A stretch of 64,000 nt of DNA from Porites lobata (GCA_942486035.1 CALNXK010000093.1:1425001-1489000), one strand, 5' to 3'; positions 44,601-57,117 are shown, counted from the first letter of the stretch. The notes: generated by a model from the letters alone, not told the origin. Made by a program: numbers and translations.

Positions 44601-47600
44601 TCTCCTCAGCTTCGAGAATCTCGCCGTCGAGTTTGTAAAATTTAGCAACGCGAGAGAAGCTTTCTTTATCAAGTGTTTCGCTGTGACAGATGTTTCCCAA
44701 AGCACAGAGTAGTTCCTGATCATTTCCGCTGAACCTGAGGTCAAGATTGGACAGCACCTTCTCGATGGACGAAACTGGACTCCTGTTAAGTACGTCTGCG
44801 AAACAGCGCTGAAATCCTTGTTGATTGGCCTTTTATAAAAGCCATTGTCGATTTACCAATCTGGATGAAAGGACATTTTCCGTTGAGTCCGTTTTGGTGA
44901 CCCAGAACAAGGATATCGGCGCTGCTTCGCTGACCATACTAACGGAGGTTAAATCACGTCTGTGACGCACACTATATGGTGGTGCGATTCCGGTGTCAGC
45001 TGCGTTTGTCTTTGCGCGTGTTCACCTACAAGGGCTTGAAGGCGACTCGATGGCTGAGTGACCTGGCTTCTTGTGATTCAAACTGAGAATTGGTCAGCCA
45101 TTTCTTCATTTTCAGACCGATTGCTGATGCTATCTGCCATACGCTGTTGAAACGTTCTTCACTCCTTGCCTAGTCCCTGTACGGCGTCTTTCCAGGCCCT
45201 CTCGCAAATGCATTTCGGTGACGTATCCGAGACGAACGGCCGGGAGACGCCTAAACAATCTCGGAGTGCGCATGCGTGAGCATTTTTGAAAAGTTTACAC
45301 GCTGAACTGAAATAATCTATAAATAACTTTGCGTGTGAATATCCGACGCTTAAAGATCGGCAGTGTCTGTTATTAAAGAACAAAAATATTACTTTGTATC
45401 GGAAAGAATACTACTGTATAACGTGCAAGTAATTTCTCTTTTAGTTCATTTTCAAATGAACCGTTAAAATGGTATTTCTTTATTGATAAAAAGATTTGAA
45501 ACAGTAGTTTGTTGACATTCTACCAAATTTAGAGACCAAATTCAACAGCCCGTCCGATTAGTTTGATAACCGGCTTCCAAATCCAAAAATTAAATTACAT
45601 AAAATATTTCGGAGTGAAATGATAACGAGAAATTTATAGGAGCAAGCGAAAATAGAGAAACGAAAGATAGCTTTTCATATCCAAGAATAAATATAAACTT
45701 ATTTCTTTAGCTTACCATCCGATCCTTGATCACATAATTTTTTGCGACGCTGTTTTGCTTAGCCCACAAATAGTTGTTGAGATGAAATAAAGTTCAAATT
45801 AGTTAAATGAGATAAATGAAAAAGAAAGGCCAAAGGGCTTTCAACAATGAAAACGTGCAGAGAGTAAAAATGCTCCGTTAACCTCTTTATCCTCTCTACT
45901 CTCCATGGCTGCTGGACATCTTTCATCAGCTCGGAAAAGTTATTGACAGCTCGCCCGCTTCCAAACACTCCGCCCCAAGAGAGACGAAATGTCTCACTTC
46001 TCCGAGTTTGTCTAGGCCTCAAAAACTTTCTCGGACCACGTGACCCGAAACGCATCTGCCTCGCATAATAATGAGGCCTAGGGACTAGGCAACTTCACTC
46101 CGACACTAGCCGAGGGTCTGAATGGTTATGTCGAGCGGAATTGATTCTAAAAAGTTATGCAGAAGCTGATTCTAATCAATTCACGACTGGAATTACCTTA
46201 CACCAGCTAGTGCAGTGGGCACAGTAGCCAACAATTAAAAAAACTACAAATATTTAAATTAAAATCATACTCTTCACTAATAACCAGAAACTCAAAACGT
46301 GCTAGCCAACCACTGTCTCTTGTGAATTTAACTGGATTTACCGCGCCTACTTCAGGTTAAAATAAAAAAATATCCTATCTCTTCCAAATAACAAAAAGAT
46401 GTAGAAACTTCTTTAAAAACTGACTTTGCCCAAATTTCCCTTGCTGCCCAAAAAATCTGAGTTGCCCAAAATTTTTGAGGGGCTGTTCCCCCGGCCCGTG
46501 CGCCTATGGCTTTGCCTCTAAGACAGGACTGTAATTACACTCTCTCAATATATTACCTCCGTTCACTGCTATAGTAGGCCATGGCTCTTCTTTTAATTAC
46601 TCATCTTTACTTTCAGAAATCTATACTGAGTCATGGTTTTCCAGGCATTCCAGGGTCAAATGGCATGCCGGGAATGCCGGGCGTGCCTGGGCCGCAGGGA
46701 CCCCAGGGAAGAGAAGGTCCAAAAGGACAAATTGGTGATAAAGGATCGCAAGGAGTGCAGGGTCCAAGAGGAGACAGAGGGCGCGAAGGGCCTCCCGGAA
46801 AGAGCGGACCGCCAGGAATTATTGGAACAAAAGGTGAATCGGGGCTCGTGGGAATGAAAGGAGAGCAAGGCATTGTGGGAAATCAAGGAAGAAAAGGAGA
46901 CAAAGGAGAGAAAGGAGAAAGCGCTAAAGCGAGTCAAGCAAGTGTAGTACCACAAACCAACTGGAAACAATGTGTGTGGAAATCATACTCCGATACTGAC
47001 AAAGGAAAGATTAAGGTAAACAAGAAACGCACTAAAAGCTAAACACGAACTATTTATAAGTATCACAGATGATGTTCATAGGTGTAAAGAGGTCGAAAAT
47101 CCTTTTTCTGAGATAAAGTTAAAGCACAACTATGATACCAACCTTATTGCCTCAGCCTTCATCCCCATTCAACCTTTCTCCAGTTGGCATTAATTTTTGT
47201 GTTATTTAGCATTATTAGAATTTCAGACATTTTAATTTTTTTTTCAGGACTGTGCTTTTAACAAGTTGAAGTCGGATACTGCGCTCAAAGTCTCATTCCA
47301 GGGAGTCATGAGGGTCGTAGGTAATGGTAAGTGTAATCGCTGGTATTTCAAGTTCAATGGAAACGAATGCAATGGACCAATGACGATTGAGGCAGTTGTT
47401 TACAACAGCTGGTCATCAGGGAACCCTAATCTGCATCATCATCGGTCATTTGAGGGGTACTGCGAAAACATCTCACAAGGAGCGGTTAGAGTGGAACTGT
47501 GGTTAGGACAGTGTGGTAGTTCACCTTTGGGTGATGCTTACACCGGGTGGAATTCTGTTTCCCGGATAATGATTGAAGAAGTGTCTAGGCCCCAGTCCTA

Positions 47601-47601
47601 A
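41688..47601 (+). CDS. CTHRC1-like: CTHRC1-like secreted collagen protein, copy C (intact)
   Basis: Exons: 41688-41798, 46617-47015 and 47248-47601; phase-0 GT-AG introns; 287 aa. It has a signal peptide (MVQYFAVFLVFSFSGG), 32 uninterrupted Gly-X-Y triplets (residues 44-139), and a C-terminal domain with NWKQCVWKS, NRWYFKFNGNECNG, GYCENIS, QCGSSPLGDAYTGWNSVSR. It differs most from the others in the C-terminal domain (KSYSDTDKGK, GVMRVVGNGK, LGQCGSSPLGD). Intron 2 is much shorter (232 bp) than in A and B. Intron 1 (4.8 kb) carries a hAT element and three further insertions. The site NIS is a possible N-glycosylation site. Confidence 0.9.
42619..43078. mobile_element. MITE with CAGTGCCGTAGCCAG-type ends
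   Basis: The left end CAGTGCCGTAGCCAG and the complement of CTAGCTACGGCGCTG, plus subterminal 'ggccaaccgaggca' on both sides, form inverted ends. Flanking actag is duplicated. It is absent from intron 1 of A, B and D at the matching 'gggactacta' site. Confidence 0.65.
43081..43678. mobile_element. TIR element with agactgc..gcagtct ends
   Basis: The ends 'tagactgcttgcagtcc' and 'gactggtcgcagtcta' are inverted copies. The flanks gggactacta and gggaccacta (43681-43690) look like a 9-10 bp target duplication with one change, interrupted on the left by the adjacent MITE. The interior is non-coding. Confidence 0.5.
43761..43791. repeat. (ATC)n microsatellite in intron 1 of C
   Basis: About ten ATC triplets; same position as runs in A, B and D. 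Confidence 0.85.
44419..44757 (-). pseudogene. hAT transposase C-terminal fragment (C)
   Basis: The frame contains LDLRFSGNDQELLCALGN, FSRVAKFYKLDGEIL and SYMSVPEMLETMHEND. The dimerisation motif ahead of the C-terminus is put out of frame by a small deletion near 44465. Confidence 0.82.
45166..46092. mobile_element. TIR element nested in the hAT of C, 9-bp target duplication
   Basis: The ends TTGCCTAGTCCCT and AGGGACTAGGCAA are perfect 13-bp inverted repeats. Direct repeats cttcactcc (45157-45165 and 46093-46101) flank it. A, B and D have a single 'cttcactc' site. A 9-bp duplication suggests a Mutator-like element, but no transposase is seen. Confidence 0.82.
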
Positions 47602-47639
47602 CGGGTGACGAAGTTTTTCTCTTTCGATTTTTCTAGAAA

Positions 47640-47645
47640 AATAAA
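47640..47645 (+). terminator. Possible polyadenylation signal of gene C
   Basis: AATAAA 38 nt after the stop codon. No AATAAA is seen so close behind A, B or D. Confidence 0.4.
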
Positions 47646-47699
47646 ACAACTTTCAAGTAGTTTATGGCGTGCGAAACAGGTTGAGGAAAATTATCCGGC

Positions 47700-48121
47700 T
47701 TAAGGCGCGGTAACAGGGGCAACAAAAACGTGCAGCTTGTTTTGCAACATTGCTGCAAACCGAGTTGAAAAGCGATGTTGCACGTTTTACCACCCACGTT
47801 CAAACCTTTCTCGCCGCAAATAAAGGTTACTGCAAGTTGAGTGAATACTGACTTCTGATTGGATAAATAACATTACGCGAGAACTACGCCACGCACGGGA
47901 CTTAGGTCACTTGCTGCAAAACAAGTTTGCCTTGGGCCGGTAAAACGCGCAACATGTACAGATTTTGTTACAAAAAATGTAGAACCTGCAACAAGATGAT
48001 TTGTTGCAGGACAGGTTGGATGTGGGTGGTAAAACGTGCAGCATGACTTTTTAACTCGTTTTGCAGTAATGTTGCAAACAAAGATGCACGTTGTTTTATG
48101 CACGTTTTACCATACCTTTAG
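47700..48121. mobile_element. Long-TIR MITE ('acgtgca' family) downstream of gene C
   Basis: The left half ('aaaacgtgcagcttgttttgc', 'gctgcaaaccgagtt') recurs inverted in the right half ('aactcgttttgcagtaatg', 'tgcacgttttaccat'). Inverted arms of about 100 bp or more. Non-coding. Confidence 0.65.
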
Positions 48122-49197
48122 ATTGCGCGTGCTCAATAAGCTTCGCTTTTGTGCGTCGTTTTGAGGAGATGGCATGGATTGTTGTGAGTCAAATTAGTTG
48201 TTAGTAAGACTTACTAGACGTTTGAACGACTTAGGAATCTGATAGTAATTACGGTAACCTGGAGTGATTTAGATGTGCTTAATATAGAATGATGTAACTT
48301 AATAAAAAAAATAGCAAAGAAAAGGGAGATTACTCTGAAACAAGACGAATAAATTTTATTGAACGTACTTATCATTAATCATTGATATTATTACAGTTAA
48401 TACTCGTGATACTGGGTCACGCAACGGATCTTAGATTTAATTACCCCCTAATGTCTCAGCAATAGTTGAGAGGTTTAATGTAGTAATCTTCAGTTGACGA
48501 ACAATTTGAGTATTCTTCAAGCGAAATTGGTCGTTACTTGTATTTGACGGAGGTTTTTATCCATCAATTTTCTCGTCCCTCTTTATCTTTTTTATCCTCC
48601 CTTGTTCTTACTGTATTTCCTTCAATGTCCATTAGGCTTTTAGCAAAAAGGTAAATTTTATGCACAAGTAATCCGTTATTTTTTCTATAGAACGTGACGA
48701 AATTCATGAGAACATACACAACTGTGGTAAAACTTACTCTAAATTTACAAAAAGCCTACAGATACGATCAAACAAATATTCAGCTTAGGGTTTCTTGGAT
48801 TTTTGTCCTGGTCTTTCGAACAACAGCTATCTTAGATGCAAGAATAATAATCATAACTATAACAGAATTGTCAAATCTGATTAGCTATCAACTGCCCTGA
48901 TTTCAGCCTTACTGAATTGGACAGTTTAATAGGACAATACGCGTCATGTCTAAGTAATTGGACAGTACGCGCCATCACGCCAGCTCTTAAATGGCTTTTT
49001 TTTTTTTTTCACCGTTAGCAAAACAAAATTTCGAATTTCTTGTGTTTTGATTTTAGAAATAGCCTATTATATCACAAATTTTGGTAAAGTTATGATTAAT
49101 TGGTAACAGAACTTCGTGTCGTCCAATTCGGCATTAATCATACTCGTGATTAAACAAATCGGACTCCACTCAGTCCTGTTACCATTACTAATAATAA

Positions 49198-49201
<4 letters not shown>
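48122..49201. other. Non-coding sequence, nothing recognised
   Basis: AT-rich sequence without a supported gene. It is not shared with the flanks of A, B or D as far as I can see. Confidence 0.5.
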
Positions 49202-49267
<66 letters not shown>

Positions 49268-49268
49268 G
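49202..49268. repeat. Compound (TAA)n-(GTAA)n microsatellite
   Basis: TAA triplets to 49236, then about eight GTAA units. Confidence 0.9.
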
Positions 49269-50252
49269 TAATAATAATAATAAGGATAAGGATAATGACA
49301 ATAGTTATAAAAGTAAATTATTATTATTATTATGCTTAAAAATTTTGCCCGAATCCTTTGAGGCTTTTTAAAAAAATACTTCATATATAACGTTGAAATT
49401 TTTATTCCAAGAAGAATGTCAGAGGACGACAAGATAACATTTGCCATAAAATATCTTCCCAGGTCACACTGGGTAATGATGTCATCGATAACGTGAGTAT
49501 TGCCAAATTAGGGTTTTTTTTGCGGTGATAAGATTTCATTATCGAGTTAAAAACAAAAATCATATCTAAGGCCTTGCATCAGCCACGTGACCATAGCGAT
49601 TTGAATGTTTTAGTTCGTTTTTAAAGTACATGTTTGGTGATAAATTGGCAAGTTTTTCACTACCGATCTTTACACTTTTTGCCTCTGAGTAATTACACAG
49701 CCATTTTCAAAGCACAAACAAAAGAACCGAACATAGATTGTAGAAGAAACTTGGTACACTGATGTAAAAAGTCAGGAAGATGATAAAAAGGTAATAAAAA
49801 GTGGGGGTCACCGTGCTTGTTTTGACGTCACAATGCTGACAAATACGGCTATTTAGGACCCTTTGGCAAAAACCCCGCACAGCCCAATAGTAGATAAAAA
49901 GGAGAGATTTTTTCAATGATGCATGTGGTAACGCACAGAATTTGACTTTACTGGGGTATTGTTTATCGACTCACGTTCCAGAAAAATGCCTTTTAATGCC
50001 CGTTGTTTTTACTTAACGTTCCAAAGTAGATTTAAATTGGACACGCGCTCTTCGACCAGCGATAGCTCAATCCGTACAATTTAGCAAAATTGCCAAAAAA
50101 CTGAAGATAGATTTGTGCCAATTTTCCTCATCGAAAGTAAGTACTGTCCTTATTAAAATCTTGAAATAAAAAATGGGGGTCACCGTGCTGGAACTTGGAT
50201 TCGGGATTCCAATCGTTACCGATTCCCCCGTTTATAACGGATTCCAAAGCCC
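49269..50252. other. Non-coding, repeat-like strings
   Basis: No gene. The string 'tgggggtcaccgtgct' occurs twice (about 49801 and 50174), suggesting fragments of a dispersed repeat. Confidence 0.4.
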
Positions 50253-50484
50253 AGGGGCCCGTTTCTCGAAAGTCCCGGTACCTTTTCGGGCCCGAAATCA
50301 AATATTCAAATCGAAATATAAAAAAAAAAGAGCGCTGCTCCTGGCTAGCAAACTACTCCATTTTGTTTCATTAACTGATAGTTTTATCATGCTAGATGCA
50401 AAACTTTTAAAACCTCGATCTTTAATGTAAACGGAGACAGCTTACTGGCCCGTAAATTACCGGGACTTTCGAGAAACGGGCCCC
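50253..50484. mobile_element. Small TIR element with AGGGGCCCGTTTCTCG ends
   Basis: The left end (ggggcccgtttctcgaaagt and following bases) and the complement of the right end match for about 29 bp. The interior is 170-180 bp and non-coding. Confidence 0.75.
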
Positions 50485-51266
50485 AGGTTTCCTGATTCCT
50501 ACTCTAACTCCAACTTCCTATCCTATTGGACGGCGCATCGTTGACTGCACAGCGGAAACGCTCTCTATAAACTGCCAATCTTCCAACTTCTGTTAGTAAC
50601 ATGTCGAAAACATCCATATGTCCCTTTCCCACTGCCTTCTCGGTCTTTCCCCTTTTCTTTTCCCATCTATCTTTCCCATCTGATCTTCTCCAATCCCTCG
50701 CTTCTATTCAAATGCATGGCCAAAATACTTCAGCTTTTGTTTCTTTATTTTGATCTGTAATCATTGATCTTGTACTTTGAGGACTGATTCCACGAAGTAA
50801 ATATTTCATGGATTCCGGAACTCGGGCAGATTACCCTACTTGGAGGGAATGCCTCCCAATCCCACTGTGTAGAATACCTATACCAAATTAAGCTCTTCAG
50901 TCACCCACCCCTGGGAAACAGTCAACTTAAAGGTTCGGTGTAAGACATTGGATAACCTGTACATGGTTTTATCAATTTGATACCTGATATGTTTTATTCT
51001 TCTTTGGATCCTTCAGTAATTACCATTGCCTCTGTCTTCAGTTTCGGAAGAGGCCCTCTTCTCTATTAGCCTTCCCAACCCCCCCCCCCCCCCCTCCACC
51101 TCACTCAGGAACAGTGGATTAATGTAAGCCAACCAGGAGATCTATTTGAGAAATAACCACCCGGTGGGGGACCTGGTTAAACACTCAAGGGAAGTCTGGG
51201 TAGAGATATTCCACCAAAGCCTTCAAAACCTGACTCTGCTCAAACCGAAAAAAAAAGAAGTTTATT
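50485..51266. other. Non-coding sequence, nothing recognised
   Basis: It contains a C run near 51080. No supported gene. Confidence 0.45.
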
Positions 51267-51617
51267 TTGCTACACTGTTTAAGACAGGAGACCCTATTTT
51301 TTGATCTTGAATCATTTCATTTTGCATATATAGATATAATGGAACTAAAGGTTTTGGAAAATAATTGTCGGTGCTACAAATGTAGACTGCTCATCTCTCA
51401 GCAGCATTTAAACCCTGACGCCAAATTGAGCGAAATTGTATATCCGGTCCATAACCCTAAAAACCATACCCTGTTCAACGACACACATCCGTCCAGATCA
51501 AATAAGGGAACGCCCCACTTCCCATTCCCCAAGGAAGACGATAATAGCAATAGCGATAGTGGCCATTCTACCACTGAACAGAGTGACCAGTGTATTTTGA
51601 TGCCGACTCTTAATTGA
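51267..51617 (+). other. 116-codon open frame, possible orphan terminal exon
   Basis: The frame after a possible acceptor ('catatatag' near 51331) reads NNCRCYKCRLLIS..NPKNHTLFNDTHPS..FPKEDDNSNSDSGHSTTEQSDQCILMPTLN, like a hydrophilic C-terminal tail. No upstream exon or family is recognised, and the last part overlaps the repeated module that starts near 51562. Confidence 0.25.
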
Positions 51618-53131
51618 GTAAACTATTAGTTATTGCAGTTTCAGTTCTTGTTTAGTTTTCAGATTCACACCCATTATATTGACTTCATTGACAAATCGCA
51701 TAATATTATAAAATAATTATCCACTGAGATTATGTGAGCAATTAAAATCATAATTAGAATGGAAATTTGGCCAAAACTAGTAAACCATAGATGTTCAACT
51801 GTAATTTCTTATCAAATCAATTTGTCAAATTAGAATTAAAAACTGTATAACTGGGGTTGTAATGCACATCAATAAACATCTCTTTGAAGATTTCCCGTAT
51901 CAAGGAAAATTGCCGTTGCAAGCTAGGCTTTACGATCACATACTGAGATTTTCATGGTTGTTCATTGAGCTTGTTTAGCTGCAATAAACAAGAAATAATT
52001 TGCGGGAGGAAGGATTTTGTGGAGGTCACGACCTGAATCTAAATTTTTGGCGTGGTAACAGGAAAAAAAAAAAACCACGCTAAATGTATCAAGACTATCG
52101 AAATTTTGATGTTATTGAGGTTCAGATAATGGATATCTATTATTTTAGTAAAGTCCTTAATCTGACTGGTTATTTTCTGTACTCTGCGCGCCTAGGCGTC
52201 AATAAAAACCTGTTCGACTAACTAAAGAGAACTAATAAAGGAGATCGACTTTAGTATATGTTCACTTGTAAGAAAAAAGAATTGCTAGAAATGACCCCAA
52301 TGAACGTAAAATAATGTTTCAGTCCTTATCATGATTCAGCATTTCTCTTGTTTTGTTATTCGCTCTGTTTTCTATCCTTGCGTAGAGCTCATTACCAAGA
52401 ACTTAAACATCTGAACAGCAGAAGAGAACCAGAACAGATCAACCTTCAAGGAATGTAAAATATAAACACCGATTACCTCAAAATCATGATCAAAGAAAAC
52501 AATCTAAAGGACTTGGCATGGCTTGCTGGCCCTGAATCAAAATTCTAATTTAATACTTAACACCAGCGACCTTGCAGAAGTAGATACAACCTAAACATTT
52601 AACTGAGGTCATCTTGAATAGTTGGCATGTTATTAATAAATAACAGAACAAACTCGAACAAAGCATAATCAATAAAAACGAAGCAACAACTATCTAGCTT
52701 GTGACATGGTATCAACGTCTTTAGGATTCTCTTTTATTCAAATTACGCATTCTTTTTAGTCATATGGCCAGGAACAAGCACGACATACATGTCCATGGTT
52801 AAGTGGGAAAATTAACTGATGGTGTAAAGATTAAAAATAGAAACCACACTTATGTGTTTTGCTTGTTTAGCTGGAGCTTGACCAAAATTTCAGTTGACTA
52901 CTCACACGTACTGATTACCCACTTAACAAGGCCGGAAATTATTCAATAGGTGGCTGCATTCAATATTAAGTTCTTCGAGAAAGAAATAGGAACAAGGACC
53001 AACTTGGTAACTTCAAAAATTAATACCATAAATGGATTGGCAAATAAGCAGAATAGTAAGATTGTAACTTAACATTCGCTATCCAATAAAAGAGGGCAAA
53101 GCACGGATCACAAAACACAGCTAGTCTCGTA
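51562..53131. other. Copy of the duplicated module upstream of a decayed first exon
   Basis: Collinear with 20341-22949 (without its LINE) and 33520-35382 (without its MITE). Non-coding. It serves as the empty-site reference for both insertions. Confidence 0.65.
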
Positions 53132-53224
53132 ATGCTGCAGCAGTTCGCTCTCCCGTTGATGCTATTTATGTTTGCGGATTCGCTGGGAACAGCCACCTCA
53201 CCTCAAATATCTCTTTACTCTTGA
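53132..53224 (+). pseudogene. Decayed E-type first exon
   Basis: The 30-codon frame MLQQFALPLMLFMFADSLG ends at TGA (53222-53224), without DLCE or a donor at the E position. Confidence 0.6.
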
Positions 53225-56100
53225 TAAAATGTGATCAAATTCCATGAAAGTAAGGGTGACCTGTTTCTGCTAAACACTTTAAACAGAGACCTTACAACAA
53301 CACGAAGCTTCTAATTCTTAACTAGTTTTTTGTTTCAATAACTCCACTTCAAATGGAAAAGTGAAAAATATTTAACTAAGGGGTTTCTAGGAACTTTTAT
53401 CTGAAGCGTACTGTAAGTAAGAGGACTCGAAGATACAAGAAAATAAGTAAACCAAGAAAATGATAAGTAACACACGACAGCTTCTTCGAATGAATGTGTT
53501 TATTTGTCAGAACCATCCTATCAAACCAGCCATCCAGAACTGATCCTAAATACTTGAATGCAAACAGGTTAAAATGCTTTATTTTTTTGGCTGCCTTCAG
53601 TGGTTACGTCATGGTATATGGAAAAGTTGCAAAGACGGAGAAGCGAACATCGATCAATAATTTTATTACAGTACAAGTATAGTACAGGGGGATTGCATAA
53701 ACACGCGATATTTAAAAGCCGAAAACAACTGTACATGTCCTACTTCCTGTAGTGTACATCGGATCACCCAATCTGTGAAAAATCCTTTGTTCTATATCTC
53801 TTGTTATGACTAAATTAGCTAAATAATTGGACGATAACAATCTTTTCTGTCATTATTATTAGTATTATTATTATGATTTATTTTTTTAATCCACATTAAA
53901 CTTTACAAATAGATGAACTGGCTGAGAATCGAACCCGGGCCTCCCGAGTGGTAGGAGAGAATTCCAAAACTGAACTGGTACCAGAGCCCTATATAAAAAC
54001 TGGCTCGTTGCCTTAAAAGAGGCATTGTTGTTTAATTTTTATGGTGAAAAGAAAAAAAAAGAAAACAAAAACAAAACAAAAGAAAAACACACAAAGAAAC
54101 AAAAAAGGCAAGGTAGAAAAGGGTAAACAAATAATCCAGGAGTAAGCGCGCTAACATTGTCAGGGACGCCTTGGTGTGATGGCGGGCTATCTAATCTTTA
54201 CTCACGGAATTTTTACTTTAAATTCACTTTCTTCTTTATGAAAAAGGAAAGTGCAAGAAATTCACGCGTATTTAAATGGTAATGAGAAAGAAGAAGGCCT
54301 CTTTGGAGCGAATTTTTAATAGACGAAAAAAAGAACCAAAGCAGCTGGTCAGCTTGAAAATTAAAACAATATTAGTATTCCTTTTCTAGAGAAACTGTAA
54401 AAGCCTTTGGCTAGAGCTTATATTTTACAAATTTCTACTCACAGTTAAATTTCCTGGTCGAGCTGAAATTCTTTTCATTTTCTAAGATTACAAGTGTACA
54501 GAAAGAAAGACAAAGGAAAAAATCTGGAATTCTGTTTCTTAGTGTAAAATAAATTATCATTAGTATAGTTTCTTCTATCAAAGATAGAATTATAGTTGCT
54601 CGTGGCTACTCTTCGAGCATCTTTTACTCACAGGCCAGTTTGCTGGTCCTTATTATCTCTGTATTTGAAATCAAAGCAACAACAGCCAAGTTCGAGCTTG
54701 TTTAGAAACACGACCTACGTACTGAGCAGGGCAAACATGATGAGAAGGTCACGACTTGATATTTTTGGCGTGCTAGCAAAGAGAAACTTCACGTAAAAAC
54801 AAGAATAAACAACAGCTATCAGCACTATCAAAGTCTTGATGCTCTTGTATTTAAATTACTAAACTCTGCTTACGTGCGCGTTAACCAAAACAAAGATGAA
54901 ATGTCCGTGAAGCTTTGAAAATATGTGTATTCAAGAAATGGGCATGGCAGTGATAGTAGATATTAGCTAGATGCGGAATAACGGTTCCGTCCTTATCAAG
55001 GGGAAGTATTTATGCCGATTCTCTAGCAGGAATTTGGGGAGCTCTCAGTGAAGTTCTCATTGAAGTCACAACAGAGATGACACTCGAGTGATAGCATTAA
55101 TTGGGCACTTGTCTGAGTGGCAGTTTAACTGACGGTCAAACAAAGACGCATTTAAATTAACAGCGATAATACTAAACAATTTGTTACTTTCAGCAATGGT
55201 GGGGCTAGAAATTCGCCCAGTTGCAAAACTAAATCATAATCGCATAGGAGTTCTCCCAAAAGATGGCAAAGAGGGACGGAGGGGAGGATGAAAGCAAGAG
55301 GGAGCGAATGCAGGAATGTATACAGTTGTACGCTCCTTTAATAGAGCGATGAAATTAATTGCCTCTTGAAAGAGAGGTTAGGTTGACACGAGTCGGATGA
55401 CCAACTATGCAGCGAGACAACACAGACATATTATATTGTATCGACATAGATAAAATATGATTATGCCTTGATATAACGCTTGATTTTAACTGCTTTGTTG
55501 CTATTTAGCCGTTTTCTCTCTTTGCTAAGACTTCATTACTTATAATAAATGCTTAGCAACAGAATCTTCAAAGAATATAGCTTATGAACTTTGTCAGTTG
55601 GAACTTGCGTGGCTGGCACTGAGTGAAAATTGTAATTTAATGATAAGAACCAACCACCTGGAAGGAGGTGCTTTTAAGAGGTTGCAACCTTAAATTTTTT
55701 GGGGGTTAGAACTAAAAAAAAAAACAGGCCATCATCAAGAAAAACGAGGCAACAAATATCGTGCACATAACAAGGTTACTTCAATTGGCTAAAATTACGC
55801 ATTTGTTTCAGTACGATGTCCAAGTTCTCAAACGTGCAAACGTATAATGAGATCGTTTAAAAAAGGTTACTGCAAAAGAAAAATCGAACTCAAATGAAAC
55901 GTGCACAGGTAAATGATATGGTTTGTTAAAGATATGGGGTAAATGATATGGTGATTTAAATATAGTATATAAAAATATAACGACTCAATTTAAAAGGGAA
56001 GCTTGTTCGAGAAGGAAAACAAACAAATATTTCCACCATAAAAGGAAATAAAATAAAGAGGTAACCAGCAACATTAAAACAGGAACAAAACAGATATTTG
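53225..56100. other. Flank between decayed exon and gene D
   Basis: Collinear with 23043-25866. Contains a SINE head (53926-53992) and A-rich tracts. No gene. Confidence 0.5.
53926..53992 (-). repeat. tRNA-Gly-derived SINE head, degraded
   Basis: On the minus strand the B box GGTTCGATTCT and the stretch around the anticodon are still recognisable; the A box is damaged. Confidence 0.55.
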
Positions 56101-56139
56101 CTATTTAAGTGATGAGCACGTAGCACTGGTTTTCAGTAA
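56101..56139 (+). promoter_or_regulatory. Predicted core promoter of gene D
   Basis: CTATTTAA at 56101-56108 and TTTTCAGTAA with its A at 56135; the ATG is at 56167. Confidence 0.45.
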
Positions 56140-56166
56140 TCGCAGTGTTCTGGTTGAGCTCTAATC

Positions 56167-57117
56167 ATGCTTCAGTATTTCGCTGTTTTCTTGGTTTTCT
56201 CTTTTGCTGGCGGTTCACTGGGATCAACCACCTCACCTCAGCAACAAAACACTGCAAAGTTAAGAGATTTATGCGAGGTATGAAACAATTATTCTGTTTT
56301 AGCGGACATTTTTGGGTCTCCGGCAGTGGGTGGACAAGAAAATCGCATCAAAATGGTCTGCAACGAAGTTTGTATTGGCACAATGAAAATGACAGCTTCG
56401 TCATAATTTTTATGAGATTTACGATTTATTATTAGTTGATAGATAACGTAAACCTCAACGTTGTTGTTGTTGTTAAATCTTCGTTTCAAAATTTGCCCCA
56501 AAGGTTGGTCTCACGGATTGTTCTGATCTACCCAGTCTTTGACAATTTATTTCTTAGCCTTCTCAATAATAAACGGGTATCGATTGACGGAGGAGCTCTT
56601 CTTTTTAGCGTTGTTTATGAAGACAATAAGCAAAATAAAATGCGGGGAGACTGAGCTTTGTTTTTTAAAAAGGAATTTCTCCTTCCACTATAAAATATCT
56701 AATAAATATATCCTTAGATTTTTTTGGTTTTAAAAATTTATGATTGATTTATCGTTATAATTATTAATATCATTGCTATTAATGTTTCTTTTTTTCTTTT
56801 TTTTTTTTTAATTTTTACTATTTTTATCATTATTATTTGGTTATTATATCATCAGCAGCATTATTATCATTATTATTATTATTTTATTATTATCCTAGCA
56901 ATCATTATCCTAGTCCTAGTCACCATAACCAAAGTTCCAACTTTTACGTGATTCTGAAGCATTTACATTTCTCAGCCGAGCAACGTTCCTTCTTAAATCC
57001 TTGCATTTTCCCGACTTTTCCTTTTTCAATTTTCACCATTCGGTTAGTTCCGTGAGGGACTACTATAACCAGGCAATTATATGACACCATGTTATGCCGA
57101 AGATGTTCAATGCCGTG

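Larger units (their letters stand above)
44076..46508 (-). mobile_element. hAT-derived element in intron 1 of C
   Basis: CATAGGCATACGCCC at the left, ..GCGCCTATG at the right, and perfect 8-bp target copies gctttgcc (44068-44075 and 46509-46516). It is the longest copy because a 0.9-kb element is nested at 45166-46092. Confidence 0.87.
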
